This document shows, piece after piece, positions 48,777 to 58,236 of a DNA stretch of 64,000 nucleotides. This stretch comes from Mycobacteriaceae bacterium. Its GTDB lineage: Bacteria; Actinomycetota; Actinomycetes; Mycobacteriales; Mycobacteriaceae. A model generated the notes under the pieces. That model searched no databases, was not told the DNA's origin, and saw only the letters and a list, made by a program, of their open reading frames with translations. Numbering within the stretch: position 1 is the stretch's first letter; each line of letters opens with the position of its first letter. The stretch is from NCBI GenBank assembly GCA_028726465.1, contig JAQYQB010000029.1, forward strand, positions 1 to 64,000. Direction: 5' to 3'. Made by a program: the position numbers and the translations under genes.

Positions 48777-48818
48777 CGGGGCGTTCGTGGGGAATTTTCC
48801 CGCGAACGCCTCGTTTTT
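48777..48818 (+). terminator. Terminator after the CAT tRNA
   Basis: CGGGGCGTTCG (48777-48787) pairs with CGAACGCCTCG (48803-48813) with one mismatch, followed by TTTTT. Confidence 0.8.
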
Positions 48819-48919
48819 GTAGTCTTTGACGCCTTTCTCGTTTTTTGGGTTTGCGGTGTTTTAGACCCGCACTTTCCGCACTCGCCCTTGTCAGGCTCCT
48901 ACTCTTTAACGCGCGCCGT

Positions 48920-49972
48920 TTAGGCCCGGACTGCAGCAGCCCCAGCGGCGGGCCGATCGGGCGGGCGCTCCGGCGGCACCCAGACGGTCTTGCCGCGCAC
49001 TCGGGCTAGGCGCCCGCGCTTTTTCGGGTTGTCCACGCCGTCCTCGTTCGCGCCGTTGTGGTGCGGGCACAGGGTGGCCAGGTTGTCCTGGTTGGTCGGC
49101 CCGCCGGAAAACCAGGGCCGGATGTGGTGGACCTGGCATTCGTCGGCGCCGGCCAGGCACTGCGGCCAGGCGCAGACGGGGTGTTCCATCGTCGCCAGGC
49201 GCCGCTGCTTCCAGGAGGCCAGGCGGCTGTCCCGGTAGAGGTTGACCGGCCCGGCGACGGGGTCGAAGACGCCGACGTAGCCGGCATCGGCAAGCGCGCG
49301 GGTGACCAGTTCGGCGCCGCTAATGACAGCGCCGTTGGTCAGTTGGACGGCGATATCCTCGCCCTCCCCGCCGGAAACCAGATCGCCGAAGTCTTCCAAG
49401 TTTAGCACCACGTTGGTGGTGACGTGGGCGCGCTCGGCGCCGCCCTCCCCGGTGAACAGGGCGCGGGCGTCCTCGACGTCTTTGACGTGGGCTTTGATGT
49501 CGGCGACAAGCCCGGCATCGGCGACTAGGCGCATGGCCCACAGGCCCGCGGTGGAGCGGGTATAGACCACGCCCGGCACCGGCTCCGGCTTGGGCGCGGC
49601 GGCGCGGACCTTCCGGGCAGCTGCCCGGCGCATGCCGGCGGCGCCCAGCTCGAGGCCGGACAGCTCCTCCATGATGCGCCAGGCGTCGTTTTTGTTTTTC
49701 ACCCGCCGCAGCACCCCGCAGACCACGTCCAGGACCTGCAGCCCGTGGCCTAGCCGCTCGGCGTTCGCGCGCACGCGGCGCTGGCGGCGGCGGTGCTGGA
49801 CGGTGCCGAACAGCGTCTCGGCCAAGCCGATGACGCGCTCGACCTCGTCCTGATTCTGCGTCATGTCGGCGCGCAGGCTGGCCCAGTCGGCGTGCCAGGC
49901 GCCCTCAATGACAGCGATGCCCGGCTGCGCACTGGCAGCCAGGAAGCGCTGCAAACAATCCCCCGATGTCAT
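48920..49972 (-). CDS. HNH endonuclease-type protein (DUF222-like)
   Basis: The 350-aa protein has a helical N-terminal part and a C-terminal HNH motif: CAWPQCLAGADECQVHHIRP, then NLATLCPHHN with the second Cys pair. Such proteins are abundant in actinobacteria, often repeated, and mostly of unknown role. ATG 49972 (MTSGDCLQRF) has TAGAGT 7 nt upstream. A nearby tRNA and terminator could mark an insertion site, but no integrase or repeat is seen. Confidence 0.8.
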   Translation of the reverse strand: MTSGDCLQRFLAASAQPGIAVIEGAWHADWASLRADMTQNQDEVERVIGLAETLFGTVQHRRRQRRVRANAERLGHGLQVLDVVCGVLRRVKNKNDAWRIMEELSGLELGAAGMRRAAARKVRAAAPKPEPVPGVVYTRSTAGLWAMRLVADAGLVADIKAHVKDVEDARALFTGEGGAERAHVTTNVVLNLEDFGDLVSGGEGEDIAVQLTNGAVISGAELVTRALADAGYVGVFDPVAGPVNLYRDSRLASWKQRRLATMEHPVCAWPQCLAGADECQVHHIRPWFSGGPTNQDNLATLCPHHNGANEDGVDNPKKRGRLARVRGKTVWVPPERPPDRPAAGAAAVRA

Positions 49973-49979
49973 GGGGCCG

Positions 49980-49985
49980 ACTCTA
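49980..49985 (-). promoter_or_regulatory. -10 box of the HNH gene (leaderless type)
   Basis: TAGAGT on the minus strand ends 7 nt before ATG 49972. Confidence 0.5.
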
Positions 49986-49995
49986 AAGCAGCTGG

Positions 49996-50946
49996 CTAGT
50001 CCTCGCAACCGGAAAGGGCGCCGACGGCCTCGACAACCAGGTCCCAGAAGGCCGCGTGGTCGAGCGTCGTGGCGACCTGCGTGTGGCAGTCATCGCCGGC
50101 CGGGGCGCGGAAGTCGGTGACGGTCATGCCGGTGGTCAGCGCGCCGCTTAGCTCCACCTGGACCGGCGCCTTGACCGTGCGCACGATGGCCGGGTCGATG
50201 AGGTAGGCAATCGTGCACGGGTCGTGGACCGGCGGGTCGTCGAAGCCCTGGTTTTCGCGGTAGGCCTCGCGGAAAAAGCCGAAAAGTCCGACCACGAAGT
50301 CGCCCAGCTCGGTGCCCATCGCGCGGAAGCGCTCCTCGACCTCGGCGGTAGCCAGCGCCTGGTGGGTCAGCTCCAGGCCCACCATGGTCACGGGCCAGGC
50401 CTCGCCAAAGACGATGTGCGCGGCCTCCGGGTCGACCTTGATGTTGAACTCCGCCACCGCGGACCAGTTGCCCTGGTGGTAGCCGCCGCCCATGAGGACG
50501 ACCTCGCGCACGCGCTCAACGATGCGCGGTTCCTTCCGCGCCGCCAGCGCAATATTGGTCAGCGGGCCCGTGGGCACCAGGGTGACCGTGCCGGGCTCGT
50601 TCGACATGACGGTATCGATGAGGAAATCCACCGCGTGGCCGTCTTCGACCGCCACGGAAGGCTCGGGCAGCTCGATGCCGCGCACGTCCATGCCGGTTGA
50701 GCCGTGGATGTCCTCGGCCACCTCGACGTCGCGCACCAGCGGGCGGCTACAGCCCGGGTAGACGGGGACCTCGGTGTGGCCGGCCAGCTCCAGGACGACC
50801 TGCGCGTTGCGGGTGACCTTGTCGAGGGTCTGGTTGCCGCCGACGGTGGTTACGCCCAGCAGGTCGATGCCGGGGTTGCCCAGGGCCAGTAGCAGGGCGA
50901 CGGCATCGTCGTGCCCGGGATCGCAGTCCAGAATTATCTTGGTCAT
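49996..50946 (-). CDS. Inosine/uridine-preferring nucleoside hydrolase
   Basis: The 316-aa protein carries the Ca2+-binding cluster DCDPGHDDAVALLLAL at the N-terminus and the later VTLVPTGPLTNIALA and DPEAAHIVFGEAWP segments. It hydrolyses nucleosides to base and ribose. An MFS gene 17 bases upstream in the same direction makes this an uptake and cleavage pair, like uriT-uriH of C. glutamicum. The rbsK-type kinase and uriR repressor of that operon are not in the window, so the substrate is inferred. Confidence 0.9.
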   Translation of the reverse strand: MTKIILDCDPGHDDAVALLLALGNPGIDLLGVTTVGGNQTLDKVTRNAQVVLELAGHTEVPVYPGCSRPLVRDVEVAEDIHGSTGMDVRGIELPEPSVAVEDGHAVDFLIDTVMSNEPGTVTLVPTGPLTNIALAARKEPRIVERVREVVLMGGGYHQGNWSAVAEFNIKVDPEAAHIVFGEAWPVTMVGLELTHQALATAEVEERFRAMGTELGDFVVGLFGFFREAYRENQGFDDPPVHDPCTIAYLIDPAIVRTVKAPVQVELSGALTTGMTVTDFRAPAGDDCHTQVATTLDHAAFWDLVVEAVGALSGCED

Positions 50947-50963
50947 CTTCTCCTACCAATCTC

Positions 50964-52382
50964 CTAATCGTGGTTGGCGGCTGCGACCGTGTCGCCTATG
51001 GATTCCGGCTTCGGGATGAGCAAGCTCATGGCCAACGCCGCTGCCAAAATGATACAGCCGGTGACCAGTCCCGCGTGGTAGCCGGAATCGAAGGAGCCGG
51101 CCACGCCGAAGAGGATGGCAAAGCTCAGGCCCGCGCCCAGGTTGAAGGCGCCGGCGTTCATGCCGGGCAGGTAGCCCTGGTTGTCCGCCGGGGACAGCAC
51201 GATGCCCAGCCCGTTCAGCATGATGTTGGCAATGCCCGCGTAGGTAATACCGATAAACAGCGAGACGAACAAAAGCGACAGCTTGCCGGGGTTGCCCACG
51301 ATAAAGACCGTGACGATGAGGCCGACGACCGTGCCGACCAGGCCGGTCTGCAGCACGAATTTGTAGCCGACCTGCGCGGCCATCCAGCCGGCGATAGGCC
51401 CGAAGACCAGGCCGGCCAGCGCGTACGGGGTCAGCGTGTAGAAGGAGACGACGTCCGCGCTCATGCCGGCGCCGACCTCGGCGTCCTGGCCCAGGTTCGG
51501 GATGAGCCCGTTCATGACGGCGAAGACGCCGGTCATCGTCAGCAAAGTGGTCGACAGCAGCGCCCAGGTGCGGCGCTGCTTGAGGTAGTCGACGGTGACT
51601 AAGGGGTGGCGCACGCGCTTTTCGATGTTCCAGAAGACCACCAGGCAGACCACGCCGACCGCGAGGAGGATAACGACGAGGAGCCAGTTGGCATCGGCAA
51701 GCTTGCCGGCCTCGTTGAAGGCGGTGAGCACGCAGCCCAGCGCCACGGCCAGCGGCGCGATGCCCGCCCAGTCCATGGAGATGGTCGCGTCCGCCACGGA
51801 TTCCTGCGTCCAGCCGCGCACGCCGATAACGGCCAGTGCGCAGACGACGGCCATCGTCCAGAAGACCGAGCGGAAGCCGAAGTGGTCCGCCAGGAAGCCG
51901 CCTGCCAGGGCGTCCACGCCCGCGATGCCGCCGTTAACCGAGGTCAACACGCCCAGCAGCAGGGCGTACTGTTTCTCGTTGGCGACCTGCTGGCGCAGCA
52001 TGATCAGCGTCAGCGGCACCGTCGGGCCCGCCACGCCCTGGATAACACGGCCCAGCAGCAGGATGGTCACGTTCGGCGCCAGCGCGGCGACCAGGCAGCC
52101 CAGGCCGGTGACGGTCATCATGCCCACCAGGACCTTGCGACGGCCGATGAGGTCGCCCCACCGCGGCAGGAAGAGCGAGAACAGCGCCGCGGCGGTGAAA
52201 AACGCCGTCTGCGTCATGCCGATGTGGGAGGTCGTCGCCCCCAGCTCGGCTTCCATGGTGGCCAACGCGGGCGAGAGCATGGAGGCGTTGAGCTGGAAGG
52301 CGAAGACCGCCGCCAGCAACGCGACCATGAGCGGGACCACCTGTTTGAGGGCAAGCGGCCGGGGTTCGGCAGTAGCGTGCAT
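50964..52382 (-). CDS. MFS permease, probable nucleoside importer
   Basis: The 472-aa protein has at least 12 membrane helices; the loop motif reads PRWGDLIGRRKVLVG, as in drug:H+ and nucleoside permeases. It lies directly before the nucleoside hydrolase gene, so nucleoside uptake is the best guess, as with UriT. The N-terminal MHATAEPRPLALKQVVPLM fits a short cytoplasmic start at ATG 52382. The substrate itself is not proven by sequence. Confidence 0.8.
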   Translation of the reverse strand: MHATAEPRPLALKQVVPLMVALLAAVFAFQLNASMLSPALATMEAELGATTSHIGMTQTAFFTAAALFSLFLPRWGDLIGRRKVLVGMMTVTGLGCLVAALAPNVTILLLGRVIQGVAGPTVPLTLIMLRQQVANEKQYALLLGVLTSVNGGIAGVDALAGGFLADHFGFRSVFWTMAVVCALAVIGVRGWTQESVADATISMDWAGIAPLAVALGCVLTAFNEAGKLADANWLLVVILLAVGVVCLVVFWNIEKRVRHPLVTVDYLKQRRTWALLSTTLLTMTGVFAVMNGLIPNLGQDAEVGAGMSADVVSFYTLTPYALAGLVFGPIAGWMAAQVGYKFVLQTGLVGTVVGLIVTVFIVGNPGKLSLLFVSLFIGITYAGIANIMLNGLGIVLSPADNQGYLPGMNAGAFNLGAGLSFAILFGVAGSFDSGYHAGLVTGCIILAAALAMSLLIPKPESIGDTVAAANHD

Positions 52383-52536
52383 GTCTACTCTTTCTACTGG
52401 ATGTGACGGGTTTGTTAGCTAAAAAGGATATTAGGCATCGCACCGCCAAACCAGATCGCGGACCCAGCCCGCCGCGCGTAGGCCTGTATGCTGGGAATAT
52501 GGTTTTATCTTTGTTTATTCGTGAAGGGTTGACCCC

Positions 52537-53187
52537 ATGAACGGTCTCGGAGAATTCATCGGAGCCCGGTGGCAGGACATCGCTTTCCGTGCTTTCCAGC
52601 ACACCAGCCTGGTCGTCCAGTCGGTGGCCGTGGCCTTGGTCATCGCGCTCGTTATCGCGGTGCTGGTGACGCGCTCGTCGAAGGCGACCGCCGCGGCCAA
52701 CGCGCTGTCGTCCATCGGCTTGACGCTGCCCTCGCTGGCCCTGCTGGGCCTGGCGATTCCGCTCTTCGGCATCGGCACGGTCCCGTCGGTAGCGCTGGTG
52801 GTCTTCTACGCGGTGCTGCCCATCCTGCGCAACGCCATCGTTGGGCTGCAGGGCGTGGACCCGGCCGTCGTGGAATCCGCGCGCGGGCAGGGCATGTCGC
52901 CGGCCGCGGTCTTGTTCCGCGTGCGGCTGCCGCTGGCGTGGCCGGTCATCATGACCGGCATCCGCGTCTCGACGCAGCTGTCGATGGGCGTGGCCGCCAT
53001 CGCCGCCTACGCGCTGGGCCCTGGCCTGGGTAGCTATATCTACTCCGGCCTCAGCCAGATCGGCGGTGCCAACGCGCTCAACTACGCGCTCGTCGGCACG
53101 CTCGGCGTGGTCATCGTCGCCTTGGTGGTCGACGCCTGCCTCGCCGGACTCCAGAAACTCACGACCTCGAAGGGGATTTCCGCATGA
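52537..53187 (+). CDS. Osmolyte ABC importer, permease 1
   Basis: The 216-aa protein has five or six membrane helices and the EAA-like loop GLQGVDPAVVESARGQGM typical of OpuBB/OpuCB-type permeases for betaine, carnitine or choline. AAGGG lies 11 bases before ATG 52537. The ATP-binding gene starts four bases before its stop, so translation is coupled. The 154-bp divergent region to the MFS gene must hold its promoter. Confidence 0.9.
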   Translation: MNGLGEFIGARWQDIAFRAFQHTSLVVQSVAVALVIALVIAVLVTRSSKATAAANALSSIGLTLPSLALLGLAIPLFGIGTVPSVALVVFYAVLPILRNAIVGLQGVDPAVVESARGQGMSPAAVLFRVRLPLAWPVIMTGIRVSTQLSMGVAAIAAYALGPGLGSYIYSGLSQIGGANALNYALVGTLGVVIVALVVDACLAGLQKLTTSKGISA

Positions 53188-54332
53188 CTGACCGTTCTAC
53201 TGGCGCCGAGATCGTCTTCGACGCCATCACCAAGTCCTACCCCGGCCAGGGCTCACCGGCCGTCGACAACCTGTCGCTGACCATCCCGCGCGGCGAGCTC
53301 GTGGCCTTCGTCGGCCCTTCGGGTTGCGGCAAGACCACCTCGCTGAAGATGATTAACCGCCTGGTCGAGCCGACCAGTGGCCGGATCCTCATCAACGGCG
53401 AGGACGCCACGGCCAAGGATCCGACGCGCCTGCGCCGCGAAATCGGCTACGTCATCCAGGGCGGCGGCCTAATGCCGCACATGACGGTGGCGGATAATAT
53501 CGCCATCGTCCCGCACCTGCTCAAGTGGCCGAAGTCGAAAATCGCCCAGCGCGTCGACGAGCTGCTCGACATGGTCGGCCTGGATCCTTCCGTCTACCGC
53601 GACCGCTTCCCCCGGGAGCTCTCAGGCGGCCAGCAGCAGCGCGTGGGCGTGGCCCGGGGGCTGGCGGCCGACCCGCCCGTGGTGCTGATGGACGAGCCTT
53701 TCGGCGCCGTGGATCCGATTACGCGGACCCGCCTGCAGGACGAGCTGGTCAACATCCAGTCGGACCTGGGCAAGACCATCGTGTGCGTCACCCACGACAT
53801 CGATGAGGCGGTCAAGCTCGGCCACCGCATCCTGATTCTGCAGCCCGGCGCGCAGATCGCGCAGTACGATACCCCGGAAAACATCCTGGCCGCCCCGGCC
53901 AACGAGTTCGTCGAGGACTTCATCGGCTCCGGTTCGACGCTCAAGCAGCTGAGCCTGAAGCGCGTCGAGGAGATGGACTTGTGGGATGCGCCGGTCGCGC
54001 GCATCGGCGAGCCGGCCGACGAGGTCGTCGCCCGGGTCCGCGCCGCCGGCGAGGACACCGTGGTGGTCCTCGATGACAAGGATCGGCCCCGCGAGTGGGT
54101 CACCCTGCGCCAGGTGCAGCGCCACCGGGTCCTGCCCGAGCCCACCGTGGAGTTGTCCTCGGTGGTCGGTGCCCGCTCCACGCTGAGCGATGCCATGTCG
54201 GCCATGCTCGTATCCTCCCACGGCGGCGCGATGGTCACCCGGCGCGGAAAATTCATTGGCGTGCTGCTCTACGACACCGTCAATGACTACGTACGCACCC
54301 TGAAGGCAGAGGCGGGTGACAGCGAGCAATGA
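53184..54332 (+). CDS. Osmolyte ABC importer, ATP-binding protein with CBS domains
   Basis: The 382-aa protein has Walker A GPSGCGKTT, signature LSGGQQQRVGVARG and Walker B VVLMDEPFGAVDP. Residues about 255-375 form two CBS-like domains, as in OpuCA, where they sense ionic strength. Overlap of four bases with both neighbours indicates one transcript. It powers glycine betaine or related osmoprotectant import. Confidence 0.93.
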   Translation: MTDRSTGAEIVFDAITKSYPGQGSPAVDNLSLTIPRGELVAFVGPSGCGKTTSLKMINRLVEPTSGRILINGEDATAKDPTRLRREIGYVIQGGGLMPHMTVADNIAIVPHLLKWPKSKIAQRVDELLDMVGLDPSVYRDRFPRELSGGQQQRVGVARGLAADPPVVLMDEPFGAVDPITRTRLQDELVNIQSDLGKTIVCVTHDIDEAVKLGHRILILQPGAQIAQYDTPENILAAPANEFVEDFIGSGSTLKQLSLKRVEEMDLWDAPVARIGEPADEVVARVRAAGEDTVVVLDDKDRPREWVTLRQVQRHRVLPEPTVELSSVVGARSTLSDAMSAMLVSSHGGAMVTRRGKFIGVLLYDTVNDYVRTLKAEAGDSEQ

Positions 54333-55084
54333 AAGAAAAGCTAACCCACACCTCGGCGGAAAACCGCCTGCTATTGATAGGCATCCCGGTGCTCGTGGCG
54401 GCCGCGCTAATCGGCTGGTTTATCTGGCACTCGGCGGCGGACCTCGACGACATCGAGGCGCGGACCCTGGACCTGTCTAACGTCGGCTATCTGGCGCTCG
54501 AGCACCTCCAGATCGTGGCGGTGACCGCCCTGTTGGTGGTGGTCACGGCGGTGCCGCTGGGCATCGTGCTCACGCGCCCGGCCACGAAGTTCCTCGCGCC
54601 GCTGGCTACCGGCCTGGCCAATATCGGGCAGGCCGCCCCGGTCATCGGCGTCATCGTTTTGCTGGCCATTTGGCTGGGCTTCGGCCCGCCGGTGGCGATT
54701 GCGGGCCTGTGGGTCTATGCCTTCCTGCCCGTGCTCGCCAACGTGGTGGCCGGCCTGCGCGGGGTCGATCCCGCGCTGGTGGAGGCCGCCCGCGGGCTGT
54801 CGATGTCGCCGGCCCAGGTCCTGCTCAAGGTCGAGCTGCCCATGGCGCTGCCGGTCATCATGACCGGCGTGCGCACCTCCCTGGTGCTGTTGGTCGGCGC
54901 CGGCGCCTTCGCCACCTTCATCGACGCGGGCGGGCTCGGCGGGCTGATCACTACCGGCATTAACCTGTACCGCAATTCCATCCTGGTTTCCGGCGCGGTG
55001 CTCATCGCGGCCTTGGCTCTGGCCGTCGAATGGGTGGGCCGCCTGCTGGAAGTGGCCCTGACTCCGAAGGGGATGAACGCATGA
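54329..55084 (+). CDS. Osmolyte ABC importer, permease 2
   Basis: The 251-aa protein has an N-terminal helix and five more, with the loop GLRGVDPALVEAARGLSM matching permease 1. ABC permeases of this class work as two different subunits. ATG 54329 overlaps the ATPase stop (ATGA), and its own stop overlaps the binding-protein start. Confidence 0.92.
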   Translation: MKEKLTHTSAENRLLLIGIPVLVAAALIGWFIWHSAADLDDIEARTLDLSNVGYLALEHLQIVAVTALLVVVTAVPLGIVLTRPATKFLAPLATGLANIGQAAPVIGVIVLLAIWLGFGPPVAIAGLWVYAFLPVLANVVAGLRGVDPALVEAARGLSMSPAQVLLKVELPMALPVIMTGVRTSLVLLVGAGAFATFIDAGGLGGLITTGINLYRNSILVSGAVLIAALALAVEWVGRLLEVALTPKGMNA

Positions 55085-56040
55085 AAATTCGCACGCTAAT
55101 CGCCGCTGCCTGTCTCGTGCCCACGCTGGCCTTGGGTGGCTGTGGGCTGGGCACCGCGGGCGGTTTCGTACCCACGGCCGAGCTCGACGGGGAGCTTTCG
55201 GCTATCGATTTGTCAGGTACCCACGTCTCCATCGGTTCGAAGAACTTCACCGAGCAGATCATCCTGGGCAAGATCGGCGCCATCCTGCTGCAGTCGGCCG
55301 GCGCCGACGTCGAGGATCTCACCAACGTGCCGGGTTCCACCTCGGCGCGCCAGGCGCTGGTGGCCGGGGATATGGACATGATGTTCGAGTACACCGGCAC
55401 CGCCTGGATTACCTACCTGGGTAAGACGGATCCGATCCCGGACACCCAGAAACAATACGAAGCTGTCAAGGACGCCGATGCCGCCAATGGGCTGACCTGG
55501 CTGCCGCCGGCGCCAATGAACAACACCTACGCGCTCGCCGTCAGCGAGGACACGGCGCAGGAATACGGCATGGAGTCGCTGGACGACATCACCAAGCTGC
55601 CGGTCGAGGAACAGACCATCTGCTCGGACGCGGAGTTCATCGCCCGCAACGACGGCCTGATGCCCATGCTGGATGCCTACGGCGTGGAACAGCCCAGCCG
55701 GGAGCGCCTGTTGGAGATGGATTCCGGCGCGGTGTACGCGGCCCTCGACCGCGGCGAGTGCCGCCTGGGCTCGGTCTTTGCAACCGACGGGCGCATCGAC
55801 GCGCTCGATCTCCACGTGTTGAGCGATCCGAAGGGCTTCTTCCCCAAGTACAACATGGCCCCGGTCGTGCGCACCGAGGTTATCGAGGAAAACCCCGAAA
55901 TCGCCGAGCTGCTGGCCCCCCTCTCTGATATCTTGACCGACGAGCGGATGCAGCAGCTCAACGCGCGCGTGGACGTCGACGGCGAGGATTACGCCACCGT
56001 CGCCTACGACTTCCTGCGCGAAGAGGGCCTCATTAGTTAA
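55081..56040 (+). CDS. Osmolyte ABC importer, substrate-binding lipoprotein
   Basis: The 319-aa protein starts at ATG 55081, overlapping the permease stop. The signal has lipobox LGGC with Cys21. HVSIGSKNFTEQIILGKI is the start of the OpuAC-type substrate-binding domain, and DMMFEYTGTAW lines the ligand pocket. It is anchored on the outer face of the membrane and delivers betaine-type compounds. The 3' end overlaps feoC on the other strand by eight bases. Confidence 0.92.
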   Translation: MKIRTLIAAACLVPTLALGGCGLGTAGGFVPTAELDGELSAIDLSGTHVSIGSKNFTEQIILGKIGAILLQSAGADVEDLTNVPGSTSARQALVAGDMDMMFEYTGTAWITYLGKTDPIPDTQKQYEAVKDADAANGLTWLPPAPMNNTYALAVSEDTAQEYGMESLDDITKLPVEEQTICSDAEFIARNDGLMPMLDAYGVEQPSRERLLEMDSGAVYAALDRGECRLGSVFATDGRIDALDLHVLSDPKGFFPKYNMAPVVRTEVIEENPEIAELLAPLSDILTDERMQQLNARVDVDGEDYATVAYDFLREEGLIS

Positions 56041-56305
56041 TCAGTTTGAGTAGCACCGGCCCGCGGCGCGCCCCGCCCGCGGCGCTGGGGCAGGTGCCCG
56101 CGGCCGCGCACCCGCCGCAGCCGCTGGACGGGCAGCCAGAGACCGGTTCGGGCACGAGCCCGCCGGTGGCCAGCAGGTGATCGAGGATGGCGTCGACGAC
56201 GCCGGCATCCAGCCCGCTGCGCGCGGCGACCTCGGCGCGGGAGGTGACCCCGCGGGCGATGAGCTCGCGCACGGTTTCCAACGGAGAAGTCTGGGCGGTA
56301 GTCAT
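56033..56305 (-). CDS. FeoC-like iron-sulfur regulator
   Basis: The 90-aa protein (ATG 56305) has a winged-helix part (TVRELIARGVTSRAEVAARS) and a Cys cluster C-x4-C-x2-C-x5-C (GCPSSGCGGCAAAGTC). FeoC of enterobacteria has a similar cluster and protects or regulates FeoB. The ATG overlaps the feoB stop (TAATG), so it is coupled to feoB. Confidence 0.8.
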   Translation of the reverse strand: MTTAQTSPLETVRELIARGVTSRAEVAARSGLDAGVVDAILDHLLATGGLVPEPVSGCPSSGCGGCAAAGTCPSAAGGARRGPVLLKLIN

Positions 56306-58236
56306 TAGAACCACAACCGCAGGATCTGGAAAGCCGCCACAGATAGCGTCCAGGCTAGGGCCAGCTGCACGCCGAAGCCGAAGATGGTCCAGCGCCAGCC
56401 GATTTCTCTACGCTGGGCCGCCAGCGTGGCCACGCAGGGGGTATAGGCCAGCAAGAACAGCATGTAGGCCCAGACCGCGGCGCGGGCGTGGCCGCCGGAG
56501 GCGGCGTCGAAGTCGGCGCGCACGTGTTCGCTCAGGCTGCTGTGGGCCTGCTCGTCGGGCGCGGCGTCGGTGACGTCGTCAACGGAGTAGGTCTGCGCCC
56601 AGGTCGAAATCAGCGCTTCCTTGGCCACGAAGCCGGTGACCAGCGGCCCGGTCAGGGACCAGGAATCGAAGCCGGCGGGGGCGAAGATGGGCGCGGCGGC
56701 ATCGGCAAGCGCGCCGTAGGCGGAGTCTTCGACGGCGAGCTCACCGGCGCTGGCCTCATCCAGCTGGGCGGCGGAGACCGGCAGGGCCATGAGCATCCAG
56801 ACCACCACGACGGTGGCGACGATGATGCCGCCGGCGGTGCGCAAGAAGCCCTTGAGCCGGGTCCACATGACCGATAGCGCCAGGCGCGGGGTCGGGATCT
56901 GGTAGGTCGGCAGGTCGATGACCAGGGGCTCGTACGGCATCGCGCGCCAGAGCGTGTGGCGCAGCAGCAGGCCGGTGAGTACGACCAGCGCAATCGAGAT
57001 GACGTACATGGCAAAGACCACGGACCCGGCGTGCGCGGGGAAGAAAGTGCTGGCCAGCATCACGAAGACGACCAGGCGCGCCGAGCACGAAGTGAACGGG
57101 ATGAGCAGGCAGGTCAGGATGCGGTGGCGCGGGGTGCCCAGCACGCGGGTGGCGGAAATCGCCGGCACGTTGCAGCCAAAGCCCACGACGATGGGGATAA
57201 ACGCCTTGCCCGGCAGGCCGATGGCCCGCATGACGCGGTCGGTGACCACCGCCGCCCGGGCCATGTAGCCGGAGTCTTCCAGCACCGCGAGGCAGATAAA
57301 CATCAGCGCCATCAGCGGCGCAAAGGTCAGCACCATGCCGACGCCGCCGACGAGGCCGTCGACGATAAGGCCCGTGACCAGCGGGTGGTCCCAGCCGAGC
57401 GCGCCGAGGGCCGCGGTGACCGCGCCGGAGACCGGCCCGGAGACAAGCGCCTCGAGCCCGTCCTGGAGGGGCCCGGCCACGGTGGTGGTGATTTGGAAGA
57501 CCAGCCACATCACGGCCATAAACAGCAGCGGGCCGGCCACGGGGTGCAGGGCCACCTTGTCGAGGCGCTGCGTAAACGTGGTGACCTCGTGGTCCTGGCT
57601 GACCGCGGCGCGGGCGGCGGCGTCCAGGTCGATAAAGCGCTGGTCGGGGGTGTCGTCCGGGCGCAGCACCTCCGGGCTGCTTGCCAGGGCCGCGTTCGCG
57701 GCCGTGCGTACGCGGGACATCCCGTCGCGGCGGCGCGGGTCGACTGCCACCACCGGCAGTCCGGTGGCGGCCGCCAGCGCGTCGGCGTCCACGCGCATCC
57801 CCCGCGCCTGGGCCACGTCCAGCTTGGTCAGCGCGACGATAATCCGGTAGGGCTCGCCGGCGAGCTGGAAGGCGATGTTCAGGCCGCGGGCGACGGCGGT
57901 GGCATCGACGGCCACGATGACGAGATCGGGGCGGTGGCAGGGCGGGGCGTCGAGCAACATGTCGCGGGTCAGCGCCTCGTCGGGGCTGAGCGGATCGAGG
58001 GAGTACGCGCCCGGGAAGTCGATGACGTCGGCCTGGGCGTCCTTACCCAGGCGCCAGGCGCCGCGGCTGATTTCCACGGTCGTGCCCGGCCAGTTGCCGG
58101 TCTGGGCGCGGGCGCCGGTCAGGGCGTTAAAGAGGGTGGATTTGCCGGAGTTGGGCGCGCCGACCAGCGCGACGATGGGCGAGCCTTCCGGGGCCAGCGC
58201 CCCGCCCGGGTTGCCGTGGCAGGTTGCGGTGGTCAT
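56305..58236 (-). CDS. feoB: Ferrous iron transporter B
   Basis: FeoB imports Fe2+ using a GTPase-coupled membrane domain. The N-terminal G domain shows G1 GAPNSGKST, G3 DFPG and a G4-like TKLD. A helical linker and about 10 membrane helices follow, with the characteristic GFGCNVPAISATR and TSCSARLVVF gate segments. The 643-aa length is short but complete for actinobacteria. ATG 58236 overlaps the feoA stop by four bases. Confidence 0.95.
   Translation of the reverse strand: MTTATCHGNPGGALAPEGSPIVALVGAPNSGKSTLFNALTGARAQTGNWPGTTVEISRGAWRLGKDAQADVIDFPGAYSLDPLSPDEALTRDMLLDAPPCHRPDLVIVAVDATAVARGLNIAFQLAGEPYRIIVALTKLDVAQARGMRVDADALAAATGLPVVAVDPRRRDGMSRVRTAANAALASSPEVLRPDDTPDQRFIDLDAAARAAVSQDHEVTTFTQRLDKVALHPVAGPLLFMAVMWLVFQITTTVAGPLQDGLEALVSGPVSGAVTAALGALGWDHPLVTGLIVDGLVGGVGMVLTFAPLMALMFICLAVLEDSGYMARAAVVTDRVMRAIGLPGKAFIPIVVGFGCNVPAISATRVLGTPRHRILTCLLIPFTSCSARLVVFVMLASTFFPAHAGSVVFAMYVISIALVVLTGLLLRHTLWRAMPYEPLVIDLPTYQIPTPRLALSVMWTRLKGFLRTAGGIIVATVVVVWMLMALPVSAAQLDEASAGELAVEDSAYGALADAAAPIFAPAGFDSWSLTGPLVTGFVAKEALISTWAQTYSVDDVTDAAPDEQAHSSLSEHVRADFDAASGGHARAAVWAYMLFLLAYTPCVATLAAQRREIGWRWTIFGFGVQLALAWTLSVAAFQILRLWF

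Noticed and set aside
48665..49972. tRNA and HNH gene as a mobile element
   Set aside because: No integrase, no direct repeat of the tRNA end and no phage genes were found. HNH proteins of this type are common actinobacterial chromosomal genes.
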